Shown one piece after another: positions 23,405-36,900 of a stretch of DNA of 64,000 bases. The notes below the pieces were generated by a model. That model did no database searches. It was not told where the DNA came from and saw nothing but the letters and a program-made list of their open reading frames with translations. Position 1 is the stretch's first letter. Each line of letters starts with the position of its first letter. A program made the position numbers and the translations under genes. The stretch covers positions 1,417,435 through 1,481,434 of the forward strand of contig NC_020173.2 in the NCBI RefSeq assembly GCF_000224145.3, written 5' to 3'. The DNA is from Ciona intestinalis. Its lineage: Eukaryota > Chordata > Ascidiacea > Phlebobranchia > Cionidae.

Positions 23405-25877
23405 ATGTCCAAACAGTTTATTGCTTGCATCAAACTTATAAGGAACCATAAAGGTAAGAAGATTTACCGTACTATGTTTGTTGTTAGTATTTTTGAATAA
23501 ATTATAATATACATACAGTGCTAAACGTAACTTTCCATCTTTTAGGTAAACTCCAGCTAGTTGCCATCACAGCCACAGGGTGTGTATTTGGATACGGATG
23601 TTACTATGCAAATGTGAAATTCCGTGAGAAACTCAACATTCCATCAAATGTCATCGAAAATGAAAGAGCAAAAGCTTCTGTCTACATTCAGTTAGTACTG
23701 TGTCTGAATATATTTGTCTTTTTAAACAATATTATAGGGTTAGGGTATGTATATTTCATTATCACTACCAGTACCGGTTCTGATTCTGATGCTACTACCA
23801 TTGTGGGCATCCGGTCCTTGGGCAAGACAGTTATTGGCAATTGCTTTAACCCAATGGTTAGTAACGGGTAATTAGAATGTCAGCTTTACAGAAAAACAAT
23901 AAGCAATTACTGGCAATGTTAGGTACATAGTAACTCGTGACGTCGTGAGCATCCGTGATGAGATGTATAAAACAGATATTACAGACCCTTGTTTGAACGG
24001 CTTTTATTAACCCAAGTTTCAAGTGGCAATCATTTAAATATCATATATATATGTATTTTGGTAGACGATCATATTTTACAGTTATGTACCTTTTATAGCA
24101 ACAAATACTTCAACAAGCGCCATCATGACAACCCAAATGTTGGATACTTCAGTGGAAACACAAGACAAACAATCAAAGAAATCTTTCCAGCACCTCTCGG
24201 TTAGTACTGAAAGTTCACCTATTAGCGATACTTTAAGATTAATGCTTAATTGTATAGGACTACAGCCTACATGCTTTCTGCAGTAGGGTATTTTTGATAT
24301 TTTTATTCTTTATCGGTATTTTATTTTTTAAAGGTATTTTCTGTATACCAATATCTTATCGTTTAATTCTTTAAAATGAAAATTGACCAACTGTGGCTTA
24401 TAAAAAATCTTTAAAACGCTACATTTATTATACATATGCATTAAAAATTATTTATTGGAAACAATGTTATTACAAACAGCCAGGTTAATTCTTCTGGTGG
24501 ATCGAAAAAGTGTTGATCTTGCAGAAGATTACATATCACCATGGAGTGTATTACGTGAGGCATATTCAAGAAACAAACAGATTCGGTTGAATGCTGTAGA
24601 AAAAATGGCGGCTTATACAGAATGGAGTGGTAGGCTTAATGTTTTTTCATACATACAAAACTATTTTAAATGGAAATACATGCACCTGTTGGGCTATTTC
24701 TATATGAGTGTCTTTCCTTCTAGTAGGGAACATTGGTAAAGCAGATTTGTTTTTTTTATCTTTGAAAAAATATTATTTAAAAAAATTTATATATATATAT
24801 ATATGTTCATATGTTCAGTAATATTGCAGTTTCTTAAATGATTTTTTCTGCTAATAGACTCAAAAACAATTTGCATAGCGTTTATGCAAATTTAGTTTGG
24901 TAGTCTTTAAATCCCAATTACTGGTGCTATTGTAAACCAAATGCTGTCTGCTTTGTATAAGTTAGCATGCTAAAAATCAACCTAAATGCATTTAAGAGGA
25001 CAGAAAGAATAGCACAGCTGAGGGCTATGTGACTAACAGAAAGAACAAGCGTTATAACTTTGAAGAACACGAGTTGGAATCTTTTGACATAGGTACCGTA
25101 CAGTAAAAACAAATGAAAAATTTGCCACTTCTTGGAGTGAATTTAAAATGATTGTTTCAGCATGTGTTTAGTGCAGTTATGTAGAGATACGGCAGTGATA
25201 TATACTTTCTGACTTCTTGGAGTGAGTTTAAATAAAGTTTGAGCATGTATAGAGTGCAGTTATGTATAAATACGCACGTTCCAGCATGTTAAGTCAAAGT
25301 GTTTGTAGAAAAAAAAGGTTTTGATTTATGAAAATAGAACCTGGAGGACAGAAAGTGTGTTTTATTGCAGTTGACTAAATGTGTTTTGTTTTAAAGTTAA
25401 CAAGTGTTAATGTGCAGTCTTAAAGTCAGGGTTGAATTTGTTTTAATATGCCAGTAACAATTTGAAGTGAAAGCACCTAAAACTTACCGTGGGTATTGTA
25501 TAACCAAGTGTAATACTTAATTCATTAAATAAACTTTAAAGCATGTAATTAAATGCATTTTTTAAATTTCTCTGCATGTTTTTCACAAAAAAACTAACAT
25601 GACCTATAACAGCAATGACTTCAAATCTTCACTAAAGCACTGTCCTTATGTTATCACTATCGTCCTCTAGCAATTTTTTCCAGATGCCGAATACAGGACT
25701 ATTGCTCAAGCACTTGATTCAACCACACTGGTTGGTCTAGCAAGGACCAACAATGTGGACGATCGATTTTTTCTTCCACCTCCTGAGTTACCCCAAAAAG
25801 TCAAGAACTCTGATGTTGGTAGGAGTAATGAGAACCTAAAGAATTTTGTTTAGTATTTTTAGATAATATTGATATAA

Positions 25878-25908
<31 letters not shown>

Positions 25909-28900
25909 ATTAGACTGTGTTAGTTATCATATGCCTTTGAACTGTGTTAGCATGCTAGTATTACCGAATTTTATTTTAACCTTAAAAAAAAATTTAAAAG
26001 GAACTTATGACAGAGTACAAAATTTGCTCATTGGGTATTTTACATATATTTGATTGGCTATATTAACATATTTTAAGCTATAGCATATTTTATAAGTATA
26101 TTTATTACTAAAGTCCCAGATACTTTTTTAAAGATATATGCTATGACTTTGCTTGGTAGATTATGAAGTAAGTTATTCAGATATTTTTAATTTAAAAATT
26201 AAAGGAAAAATTAAAAATTTTCAATTTATAAATTATAAGAAAACTTGAAATATTAAAAAAAATTACATTTGACACCTTCTATTCAACACAGAGGATTTAC
26301 TGAGGGAACTTCTGATAAAACTTCCTCAGAAAGATGTTGAGAAATGTGTTCAATATTTCACGTCTGGCGCTCTTACTATGTCTGATGAACAAAAAATGAA
26401 ACGGGCACGTAATTTCTTATATTGGCAATGATTATTATAATATTCACTATTGTAAAAATAATATCTATAGCGATACTTTTTATACTTTTTAGCATCATTT
26501 TCTTATATCAAACAATTATGCTATATACATAGATCAGTTAAGTAATTTTGTCACTAGCCGTCCAACATATGTATCAAATCAAAATAAATTTCTTTGTTTT
26601 GTAAATTGTAACTGTAAGTACTGTCAGGCTAAGAAGTTTAATTTGTATTATTTTTTTAGCATTGCTTTCTTTTATCATACAATTATGGTTTATTACAGAT
26701 GTCAGATCAATTAAACACTTTTTATATTTATCAAAACAGAACAATTTTTCTTTCCGTTGTAACTGTTAGTAATGTCACGAATAGATTCTCCCCTTCCTGG
26801 TCCTTAGCTTTCTAAATGCATTATCTTTTTACCAGGGTGGATTATGGTGTTTTGGCGGCAATGGTTTAAACTACACCAGAGACATCACGCCACAAGAAGA
26901 AGTGGAATCTTTCTGTCTGCAGGCTTTAGTGAAGCACTCTAAGGTGGAATTTCTATGACACATATTTAAATAAATTGACTACCTGACCTTTTCCCATTGT
27001 AAAACACAAAGAATAATAACAATAATATTTACTTTATTTGTCACTTAGATTACGGTAGCGAAGATTTAGACATTAAGTATTATTTTAAATAAAAAGACAG
27101 GATATATCGACAAAACAGAAGTTGTTAAAACATGCTTACTGTTAAAAACATATTTATGTTTAATTGAAAGAAAATAAGTGTGGTCATCACACCCAGCGGA
27201 CAAACGATTTATGTTTAGTTATTTTAAAGTTAAACTTCTAATGGAAACAAAAGTGTGCGTAAAGAAATGGCCTGTACAGTTAAACTATTTTTGAATTTTT
27301 TATAAAAGCATTTTGGAAACATGGTATTTATGTGAGAATGGATTATAAATCACCCACTAAAAATTCAATTAAATGGGTTTATTAAAAAATACTGGCTTTT
27401 GAAAACTGTCCACCATTACTACCCATTGCCTAAAGCAGTCTGTAGCTTTGTTTATTAATTCAAATAATAAATGGATGTAATAATTTTTTTTAGTTTGAGG
27501 AGCACTGTGAAGCTATGGTTAAGTTAGGTGTGTTACCTCTGCTACAGAGAATTCGTAAACTACGACCTAATTCTCCAAAAATACAACGTAATATCGTAAG
27601 GTAGGGGTTGTGTATCTGTATTTTTATGACTGTTTCATTGTTTTTTAGAGTTGTGCTATTTTACATAGTCTACCAAAGAAAAAATCTATGATTTTTGGGA
27701 GTAGTGATGAACAATGAAATAAAGTTGCTGTTTCAGAAATTGAACTATGATAATTTTTTTAAATATAACTTTATATAACAATAATAATAATAATAGTAAC
27801 CTTTATTTGTCTGTTCTAGTATGGTGACAAGATTTAAAAAATATTTTAAACAAAATGCAGGATATAGCGACAAAACAACAGTTGTTAAAATAAGCTTACA
27901 GTTAAAACATATTTACATTTAATTAAAAAAAAAGTGTGGTTGTTACACCTAGAACTAGCAGACAACAATTGTATCTTTATAATTAAACGAACTTTACCCT
28001 TCAATTATTCTACATGTCTAACTTACTTATACATGTCAGCACATATATATAACATACAGGACAATCAGCAACATCTGCTTGTATGAGAAGCTCCACCCAC
28101 AAATCCATCAATCAGGATGGATCACTTTGTTGGCTGAGATATCAAAGTCTGGTCACGCTTCTTTAAGGACACAGGTAAGTTTTAGATATTGCATCCATTT
28201 TGGATCAATCTAATGCAAATGTGATGAATACTGCTCAGTGTGCCGTTTATGGCACTTTCACACTAATTTATGTTCATTTATCAATTCAATACATAAGTTA
28301 CATTCATTTATGTATTTGCATGTATATTATATAATATTGATAAACCTTAAATAGAATGTTTTCTCTTTTATCGTTTTATTTAGTAGTAGGAAAATTATAT
28401 TCACAGAATTGTAAAGCTATATGCTTGCATCTCTAACAGAGGTTTATTAATTGTTAAAAAACCAATAATAATAATAATAACAACTTTATTTGGCTCTTTG
28501 ATTTCGGTAGTGAAGATTTAAAAATATTTTAAACGAAAAGACAGCATATAGCGACAACAGTTGTTAAAACCTGCTTACAGTTAAAAACATATTTACATTT
28601 ATTTGGAATAGTATAAGTATCAAGAAGGTAAAAAAGTGTCCGTAAAGATGATTAGGCAACATGAGATATCATGTTCTAACAGTATCCGTAAAACCCACAG
28701 TACTATATACTGTATACAGATATGTATTAAAGTAAATTTCTTTACCAAGGCATCTCGTGGACTTGCAAACCTTGACAGAGATGCACTAAAAGACAAATTC
28801 AATGATGGGGTTTATGTTTTATATCCAAAACTTCGTTCAAAGTTGGTACTTCCTGCTTTAATGACCTTAATTAGATGTTGGTTTATCTATAGTAAAAACT

Positions 28901-31900
28901 GAGTTTCTGGTCGGGAGGTTTTTTTGTCCGTTGGCAGCATAAATAATTTTGCCCCTTTTTTGATTAGTGTTTTTAACTACAGAAACTTAACTACAGAAAG
29001 AAATACTAATACTGTGTTCAATAACTGTCTATGCCAGTGGTTCCCAAAGTATGGGTCGCGACCCAAACATAGGTCGCACAGGGTTTAAAAATGGGTCGCG
29101 CCGAGGTGATTCAAATTTATTAAAAAAGTTTTTTTTCTTTTTAAGCGTTCGGGTTAGGTTTGCGTTGTAGTTTGGCCTTATATTTACCATGTTTTTCTTT
29201 GCTAGGTAGACTGTTTGTTACGAAATAGTAGGCATTCACAAGTGGATTCATTGCATCATAATAGCGATTGTTTGACCTGGCAATTAATTACGACATAATA
29301 GCAATTCACACGTCAATTATTTGGGTCATAATAGGGATTGACACGTAATCATTGGGCATGTAGGAGGTTTAAAACAGGCTTGAATGTTAAAGAGGCACAT
29401 GCATCGTATTTTAGCCTTTTATCAATAATATATTGAAAGATCCACACAAACAGTTGAAGATTTTAAAAACTCGGGTGTTCGTGTCGAAAAATAACTTTGA
29501 AAATGCGCGAAATCGTGCTGCATCACCAAATTTTCAACACAAGCCGTCACGAATTACACAGAAGTTAGATTATTACGTCACAGAATGCCTATTGATACGT
29601 TTGGTCTACGTTACAGATTACGTAATTCATTAGGGGTTATTGGCTGGGAATTAGGGCTTCAAGGTTTTCACTATCATAAACGAGTGCGAAAACAAGTCTA
29701 TAACGTCCTGTAACGTACGTAATACATCACTGTTGTGACAGAACGTAATACTATTGTGACGTAATAAATCGTTAACCTTACACAAGTCAAGCGAATAACG
29801 GTGACGCAGCATGCTTTCGCGCATTTTCAAAGTTACTTTTCAACACGAAAGCCCGACTTTTTTGCAAAAAAAATTAGACAGCAGGTATCAGTGAGGCCTA
29901 TTGAACATTTTGAACCTAAAATTTCAGGTTGCCACCAGCTAAAGGTTTATCCATGGGTCGTTAGATGTTCATAAAACTCTGATTTGGGTCGCGCAAAAAA
30001 AACTTTGGGAACCACTAGTCTATGCAGTGAATATTTTTTCCATTTCTTGATCAGTGTAACTTCACTAAAAAAAATAATAATACTGTATTTAATAACTGTC
30101 TATGCAGTACAATAGTCTATTCCGAATCTGTGATTAAAAAAACAGATATTTGCCTTTTTTTTAAACCTTCAACTTTCAAATTACCCAAGTAAACCTACAA
30201 GCATAAGTAAAACATTGGCCAGGTTAAAACCTGAAGCGGACATCGTGTTCATCCATGGTTTAATGGGAGGAGCATTCTATTCATGGAGGCAACAGGATGG
30301 TGTCAGTGGAGCTGAAAACACAACAGATTGCTGGCCTGAGGTGTTAATATGAGACTAGTGTGTTGTTTTAGATGTATTAATACTGAGACTGTTTAATCCT
30401 GTTTAATACTGTTTAAAAATGACTTGAAATAGTATCACAAATAATTTTTCTCTTAATTTTATCTGTCTGGCAATAATCACGTTGTATAGGTACAATAGTT
30501 TGTGAAATGTATTTTGTCTTGCCTACATGTTGTTTATGAAGTGTTTATAAATAGGTGTGTATTGCTAGGTTTTAGAAAAGCTGTGTCCAATAAATCGAGC
30601 TAATTCTTTTTATCAATTTTAAGTGTACAATAACATAGGTATACCTACCGGTAGTATCGCGTTTTATCAGTTATTATATCTCTCTACGTTTATACTGGAT
30701 TGCTGGTTATCCCTGCACTAGTTTAATTTAAAGTTAAACCTTGTCATTTTTACTATTTTGGTATCTTTTTCACCTAAAATAAAATAAGTTCCTACACCAA
30801 AAGTAAAATTCATTTTTTACCAAAATTAATTTACTAAAAATAAATTACTAAAATTACTTGCATAGGATTGGCTGCCGCGAGATTTGCCTGGTTGCAGAGT
30901 TATGTGTGTGGAGTATGATACAAACCTTAGTGACTGGATGAACAGATGCCCCCATGAACCAGAGAGACATACAATATCATACAGAAGTAGACATATCATG
31001 GATAAAGTGTTAGCTGCTGGGATTGGGGACAGGTGAATTTAATACCTTTGTCAACTTTCATAGAGCTATTTACCCGTGTTGTAATGACTGTTGTTTCCAG
31101 GCAACGCGAGGATAAAGCAAGTTACGTTCATTCATTTGTTTTTCATATCCAAACTGATTTAATCATGTCATTAACTTTGAAATGAATTATTTTTTAGGTT
31201 TTAAAGATAGAATTTTATTGCAGTTTAAACTAGGTAAAGCCAGGATGAAGCATTTGACATGTTATTAGCAATTTCAAATATATTTTTAGATAAAAACTGT
31301 TAATTTAATATTTTTAGATAAAAACTGTTCCTATATGCTTGTTTATATCTTAATACAACCTTTCAATCTTACAGACCAATTGTTTGGGTTGCTCATTCTA
31401 TGGGAGGTCTTATCATTAAACATATGCTGAGTGATGCAAGAGAAAACCCAAAGAAATACGGAAAAATACTCAAAAAAACAAAGTAATTGCTGCTTTAACC
31501 ATAAATACCAGTTTCATATGCTGTATGCTGTAAGTGTTATGCCGAATGTCCATCGCCATGCGGGTATATGTGTTCTTCCACAAGACACTCAGTGCCAATT
31601 GCCTCAACTTGCAATACATTGAAAAATTGAACCAAAATAAAGTAGCCCCAAAGTTACATATGTGCTGGAACATCTACAGGGGCACGAGGCGTATGGAACA
31701 GAATACTTTGTTATAACCAAAGCTGTTGCTCTGCCACGTGAAGATAAATAAGTTACATTCATTCATTCACTCCTCATTTTTCCACACACAGGGGTGTAGT
31801 GTTCTACAGCACACCACACTTTGGATCTCAATTAGCAAATTACTCGCGAAAAGTACGAAGGTTACTTTTTCCTTCAGTTGAAGTTATGGAACTTAGTCAT

Positions 31901-33633
31901 GGTAAGTTATGCGGCACCGTGGCAAAGTGGTTAGTGCGCCTGCCTCCAACCCCGAGGTAATGAGTTAAAGGCTCAACACTGCTTCCATTGTGGGCGCATG
32001 TGTCCTTGGGTGAGATACTTAACAGCAATTGCTCGAACCCAGTGGTCACTAAAGGGCTGTCAAAATTATCAGCAATACAAAAAAAATTAAAAAAATCTCC
32101 AAAAAATAATCACCCGCAAAGTAACATACATGGTAACTCATTAGCTGGCACGAGGTGTTAAACTCGTGTAATAACGACTGTTGTTTTCCGGCTACCTGAG
32201 GATAAAGCAAGTTTCGTTCAATCATTCATTCAAGTTAATCACTTATACTTATGTGCAACAAACCAACAAAATCAAATTTTACCTAACCTTCTACAAGCAA
32301 AATATCTGCAAAACATCAGGTTTTCACACATTGTGCAATTCACTTTCAAATAACTACATGGTATATATGTATACTAGTACATACCACACAGTATACAATA
32401 TGCAGTCATTTTAAAATCAATTGCATATTTAGTGAAAATGTGATGACATTGTCAGTTTGTTGACCGTTTTTTAGTCTTTACTGGTGTAGATAAACTATTT
32501 CTGCTTTAATTACACTATTATATATTAACATTATAGCTGTTCAGACTAGAATCTAAATAAAAGCAGATTTATAAAACATTTATGCACCCTTTAAAAGTAA
32601 GTTCCATGTTTCAGATTCTCCCAAATTAAAACAACTGAACATCAATTTACAAGAATTAGTTGAACTTGATAAAATAAAAGTGATGAACTTTGGTGAGATG
32701 CAAGCAACTGATATTGGGTTAGGGCCTCGTATTAGACTTCATATCGTGCCACCTGAATCTGCAGGTATGTGTTTCAATACTCTTAGTAGAGTACTACCAC
32801 AGAAAACTGCCCAAAACCATGATACATTCTTTTTTCTATTCATGTAATTGCCAACTCTGTCCCCATTTCGCTTGGTCTCCATTGTAAAAGAAAGGCGCAT
32901 AGTAGTTTTAGCTGTTTATTTCAAAAACTGCACCAATTATTCAAGTTCATTAGGCCAGTTTAGTCATTTGGTAGGTTAACGCTTACAGTTTACCACTTGT
33001 TTAGAAAATTTAATTATTTAATTAATTTATGTAAAAACCTTCAAACTTTTTCTGTGGGTATTATGTAGTTGGAAAGTTTTTTGGTTTGTGTTGTGTAAAT
33101 TGGGTAATTTTGTTTGGGCTGAAAAGTAGTAACTACAATTGATAATTTATCCATTAAGTTAAACATTTTAGAAATGTAAATAAAAATCATATTAGTTATT
33201 ATTTCTGGTTTAAGCCTCTATTAATATTGAATATTTTATAAAACACCACTCTCAATGCTAACATTCTTACCCTCTTTTCTAAACAACATTACCTTTAATA
33301 GAGTCTAGATAACTTACCGGGGTGATACATGTACGTAACATGTGTTTGACATAGCCCATCTAAATGCTACTAAAGAACACCATTTTAATTCTGCCCAGTA
33401 TAACTAGATAAACAGTTGCATTTTTTTTCAATTTAGATTCCGGCATTGGTGAATTTATTCTTGCTGATAAAGACCACCTTAATATATGCAAGCCACAAAG
33501 TAGACACAGCTCCATATACCAACAAACTGTTGCCTTCATTCGATCCTGTGTTACTCCCAAACGACCTGGAGAGGAAGAAGAAGAATCAAAAAAGATTGAA
33601 AAAGAAGCAAATACAGATGATTTGCCGTGGTGA
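23405..33633 (+). CDS. SERAC1: SERAC1, lipase-like protein of phosphatidylglycerol remodelling
   Basis: Mitochondria-ER contact protein needed for phosphatidylglycerol/cardiolipin remodelling. Sixteen exons: 23405-23453, 23546-23690, 24099-24199, 24480-24629, 25684-25818, 26292-26404, 26836-26943, 27494-27600, 28060-28174, 28750-28841, 30223-30340, 30866-31032, 31375-31482, 31792-31901, 32615-32764, 33437-33633. Together 654 residues, the human length. The N-terminus has a hydrophobic segment ([17 protein letters not shown]). [13 protein letters not shown] and a helical-repeat middle follow. The alpha/beta-hydrolase part has [21 protein letters not shown], the nucleophile Ser475 in VAHSMGGL, and FYSTPHFGS. 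The C-terminal [10 protein letters not shown] supplies a candidate catalytic His. Intron 6 needs a GC donor (CGG|GCACGT) to keep phase. Confidence 0.96.
23795..23990 (+). mobile_element. tRNA-like SINE fragment
   Basis: It matches the body of the SINE at 31912-32231: CCATTGTGGGC, TCCTTGGGCAAGAC, AATTGCTTTAACCCA, GTAACTCGT. Degenerate, in SERAC1 intron 2. Confidence 0.6.
24783..24803. repeat. AT microsatellite
   Basis: A run of alternating T and A in a SERAC1 intron. A similar run with (GT)n follows at about 25877-25908. Confidence 0.8.
27010..27265 (-). mobile_element. Retroposon 3' end, copy 3
   Basis: On the minus strand it ends AAATAAAGT then an (ATT)-type tail (27011-27035 on +). The shared body GACAGGATAT and TAAAACATGCTTAC is present. 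SERAC1 intron 7. Confidence 0.65.
27777..27960 (-). mobile_element. Retroposon 3' end, copy 4
   Basis: The tail appears as (AAT)n on the + strand from 27778, then CCTTTATTTGTCTG and the shared body with GCAGGATATAGCGAC. SERAC1 intron 8. Confidence 0.65.
28465..28640 (-). mobile_element. Retroposon 3' end, copy 5
   Basis: (AAT)n on + from 28466, ACTTTATTTGGCTC, and the shared body ending TTTACATTTATTTGG. SERAC1 intron 9. Confidence 0.65.
29035..30017. mobile_element. hAT-type non-autonomous transposon, second copy, 983 bp
   Basis: Same family as 2566-3546 but in reverse orientation. The flanks are a perfect 8-base duplication GTCTATGC at 29027-29034 and 30018-30025. The ends are CAGTGGTTCCCAAAG and TTTGGGAACCACTA. 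It lies in the SERAC1 intron between exons 10 and 11 and has no transposase. Confidence 0.92.
31075..31140 (+). mobile_element. SINE 3' fragment
   Basis: GTAATGACTGTTGTTTCC, GGCAACGCGAGGATAAAGC and ATTCATT tail, matching the 3' end of the SINE at 31912-32231. Confidence 0.6.
31540..31770 (+). mobile_element. Degenerate SINE copy
   Basis: It keeps the order of the SINE body (ACAAGACACT, CCCCAAAGTTACATATG, GGCACGAGGCG) and ends in ATTCATTCATTCAC just before SERAC1 exon 14. The frames of 60-67 codons here are products of the repeat. Confidence 0.55.
31912..32231 (+). mobile_element. tRNA-derived SINE, full length
   Basis: The 5' end GGCACCGTGGCAAAGTGGTT fits a tRNA A box (TGGCAAAGTGG), and GAGTTAAAGGCTC fits a decayed B box. 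The body and 3' end GCTACCTGAGGATAAAGC follow, then a short ATTC tail. About 320 bp. It resembles the composite Ciona SINE known as Cics-1; that name is from memory. Confidence 0.8.
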
Positions 33634-33955
33634 CGTGGAATTAACTGTTTTGATCTTACAAGAAAGAAGATACAAGAGGCAGCCTTGCAAATGTGTCCTA
33701 TTTAACTTAGGAAATTTTATTGTTTTAATTTTACTTTCCATTAGTTCCGTGTTACTGTGATGTACCCGCTTTCTTGCATGTGTTTGCTGCTTTACAGGGA
33801 TTCAAGTCTTACTGCCCTATCACTGTGTTTTGTGTGCGTATTTTTCTGTTCCGGTTTCTGATGATTGCAATTTTACCGTGTTCTCTTATACGTTGCAGCT
33901 GTAGTTTTAGGAAGTATGTTAAGTTAGGCATATTAGCTTTCCTTCTGGCTTACGG
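33634..33955 (+). promoter_or_regulatory. Short SERAC1-racemase spacer
   Basis: 322 bases between the SERAC1 stop and the next same-strand ATG. No AATAAA signal is seen. TTATACGTTGCAG (ending at 33898) and GTAGTTTTAG (ending near 33910) are acceptor-like. A 64-codon hydrophobic frame at 33774-33968 is probably untranslated leader. Confidence 0.4.
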
Positions 33956-36900
33956 ATGGCGCTCGTGACCGAGGCCACGTTGAATGAGGCCTACGATATT
34001 GTGCGCGCCTCACGTGACTGTGTGCGCACTCCGCTACTGCGCAATGTTGAGAAACTTGGCTTCTTGGATTGTCCGGACGAGGTAGAAGTTCATTTGAAGT
34101 TGGAAAATATGCAAGTAACAGGTTTGAACATAATCTGTTTCAATATAGCAGCGTGAGGTTAGACGGTTACCCTTAGCGTGTAGCTGTATCCCGTATTTTC
34201 AACGACTAATGATGCTTTTAGTAACTGTTACCTAATTCTGTAAATAATCCTTGCGTACTATACTAATTGGTACGATAAAAGAGAATAAAAACTGAAATTA
34301 GCGCGCCCCAAACTACTATAAATTACTAGTTAAAAACTAGTCCGGACGACGCAGTAAATTACATGTACCCCGTTACACCGCCAAGATGTCGCACGCTAAT
34401 TGCCTTACCATTGTTACGGCGGTGTGTCGTCAATTGTTTATCGCAAGCTATCCGGATAATCAGCGCGAATTTTGACTGCAATTTCATGCTGTATTATCGT
34501 GCCGTCACTTTATTTTCGTCGTCGCGTTAATTATTTAGAACCGCGGTTCCCAAAGTGGGCGCCGCGGCGCACTAGTGCGCCGACGCAACTCGTCAAGTGC
34601 GCCGTGAAAATTTGCAGAAACATTTCCAATTTAGCATGGTCGAGATAATTGATTTGTATTAATATTTTATTGCAATATAAATTGTTGTTTTATATAAAAA
34701 TCCAACGTGTTTGTTCAATAATAAAATTTAAAAAGTTTGTTTTCGCATTTCTATCTGTACAGTAGATTTGTATATTACGTAACAATGCCAATTATTTCTT
34801 TCGGTTTGCAATAATCATGTCCAGACTGTGGTACAACACTTTTCATATGCTTAAGTTTCATATGCTTAAACGAGCCTAATCTTAAAATACACGATAAAAC
34901 TGTAAAAATGCGTTTTTATTTCTAAGACCTTTGGCTAAGTGCGCCGCAAACATTTTGAATAGCTCAAGTGGCGCCGGGTGAAAAAAAAGTTTGAGAACCC
35001 CTGATTTAGAAGATACTCCATTATCGCCAAAACGTATACAAATACCATGCATGTAACAACGACATTATCCAAAAATAGATTCCCCGCTCTTTACGATAAG
35101 CCTATCAAAATTATATAGACGTATTAGGATGGGGTAAGATGGGACACGTGTTCATTTAGAGCCCCATTTGGTGGCAAACAAAGAACATTCATAATTTGTA
35201 TAAATATATACTTACGTGTTTCAAAAATGTTTTTAGTTGTTAAAAACACGATAAAAGATATGGGGTATATAGACTAACAGTATCCCATCTTACCCCATAG
35301 TACTATACGACGCAGGTTCTTTTAAAAGCAGAGGAGTAGTGGTTCAACTCGCAAAAGCTCCTTCGCTCGTAACGTCAGGAAAACGAAGTTTAGTAACCAT
35401 ATCAGCTGGCAACTACGGTAAAGCATTCGCCCACGCTTGTTATCAACGTGGACTAAAAGGTACTGTGATTATGCCGCTCACAGCGCCAGAGAGCAGGGAA
35501 CGAATTATACAGGCAAGTTAAAAGAACTTACCTTTTCTATATAGTAAGGTGGGGGAGATGAAACACTTTTAGTACACAATGTCCTAATATCCTGATCTTT
35601 TTTAAACAATTAACAACGGTCCATAACAGTCGTAAGGATACGGTTTTATAATTTCTTTGAATGATCTTTGTTTACTACTAAATGGGACGGGAAAATAGAA
35701 TGTAAAGGTGTCCCACCTTCCCCCACCCTCATATATTAATGCACAAAAATAATATTTGCCATTTTTCTGCAGTCGAAAGGCTGTGACGTCATACGAACCG
35801 AATCTTCTGAGCTAATGACAAAAGTGAAAGAATTGATACATGAGAAGGACATGACTTTTTTACATCCATTCGATGACCTCAACCTTATCGCTGGCTATGG
35901 AAGGTATGCATTATCCCGTGTGGTTGTGTAGTAGGCTGGGGTTAGGGTAAGATGGCCATGAACGTAAAAACTCCTTGCCTAAGCGGATACGGGGTGTGTG
36001 AAACAGAAAACATTTGTTTCATGTTTTTATTTTTTTTTTCCAATTTGGTGGTAAACAAAGAAAAGAATTCTATAATCGTATCCTCACGACTTTAAAAGAG
36101 CGTTGTTAACTTTTTACTATTTATAATAGGGCATGGGAAAGGTGGGACACCTTTTCTTTCTATTTTCTTGACCCATTTAGTAATAAACTAAGAACATTCA
36201 AAGAATTATAAAACCGTAACCTCAAAACTCCCATAGACCGATGTTAATTGTTTAAAACACGATCAGGATATTTGGATTCCACCAACATACTATATACGAA
36301 TTTCAGCGGTAATTTTAACTTCCAATTTTAAAGCCAATTAAATAATAATTTTGTATACTAAGTAAAAAATATTACCATAGCAATAAGCGTGACAAAAATG
36401 GACCAAGTATGGCCTGAATTCTAGGCCTTTGCGAACTATTATATAGAATCCATATGGAATAGAACGAAATCTTTACGCTACGTTTACTCTTAGTGCTGGA
36501 TTGGAAATATTGGAAGAAGTTAATCCTGATATTGTATTGGTGTGTTGTGGTGGCGGGGGACTCGTGTCTGGTATTTCTGCTGCTATAAAATACAAAGGGT
36601 TCAAGGATACGAAGATTTATGCAGTGGAACCAGAGACAGGTACATATATATAGTAGAGTGGGGGAAGATGAGAAACCTTTAGCGCATATTATCCAAATAC
36701 CCCGATCGTGTTTTAAACAATTAACAACGGTTATGGGACCTGTGACTTGGGGTAATGGGCCAAGTCTGGCCTAAATCCCAGGTCCTCACGGACCTCACCC
36801 ATACAGAATAGAATGGGACCCGTGAGGATACGATTAATCTCCCCCACCCTACTACATATATATGTTTCAATAATCGAAGTACTGTTGATGTATAGAATGA

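Noticed and set aside
31912-31990. tRNA gene
   Set aside because: The A- and B-box-like motifs belong to a SINE head: the sequence continues into the SINE body and ATTC tail, and no good cloverleaf is formed.
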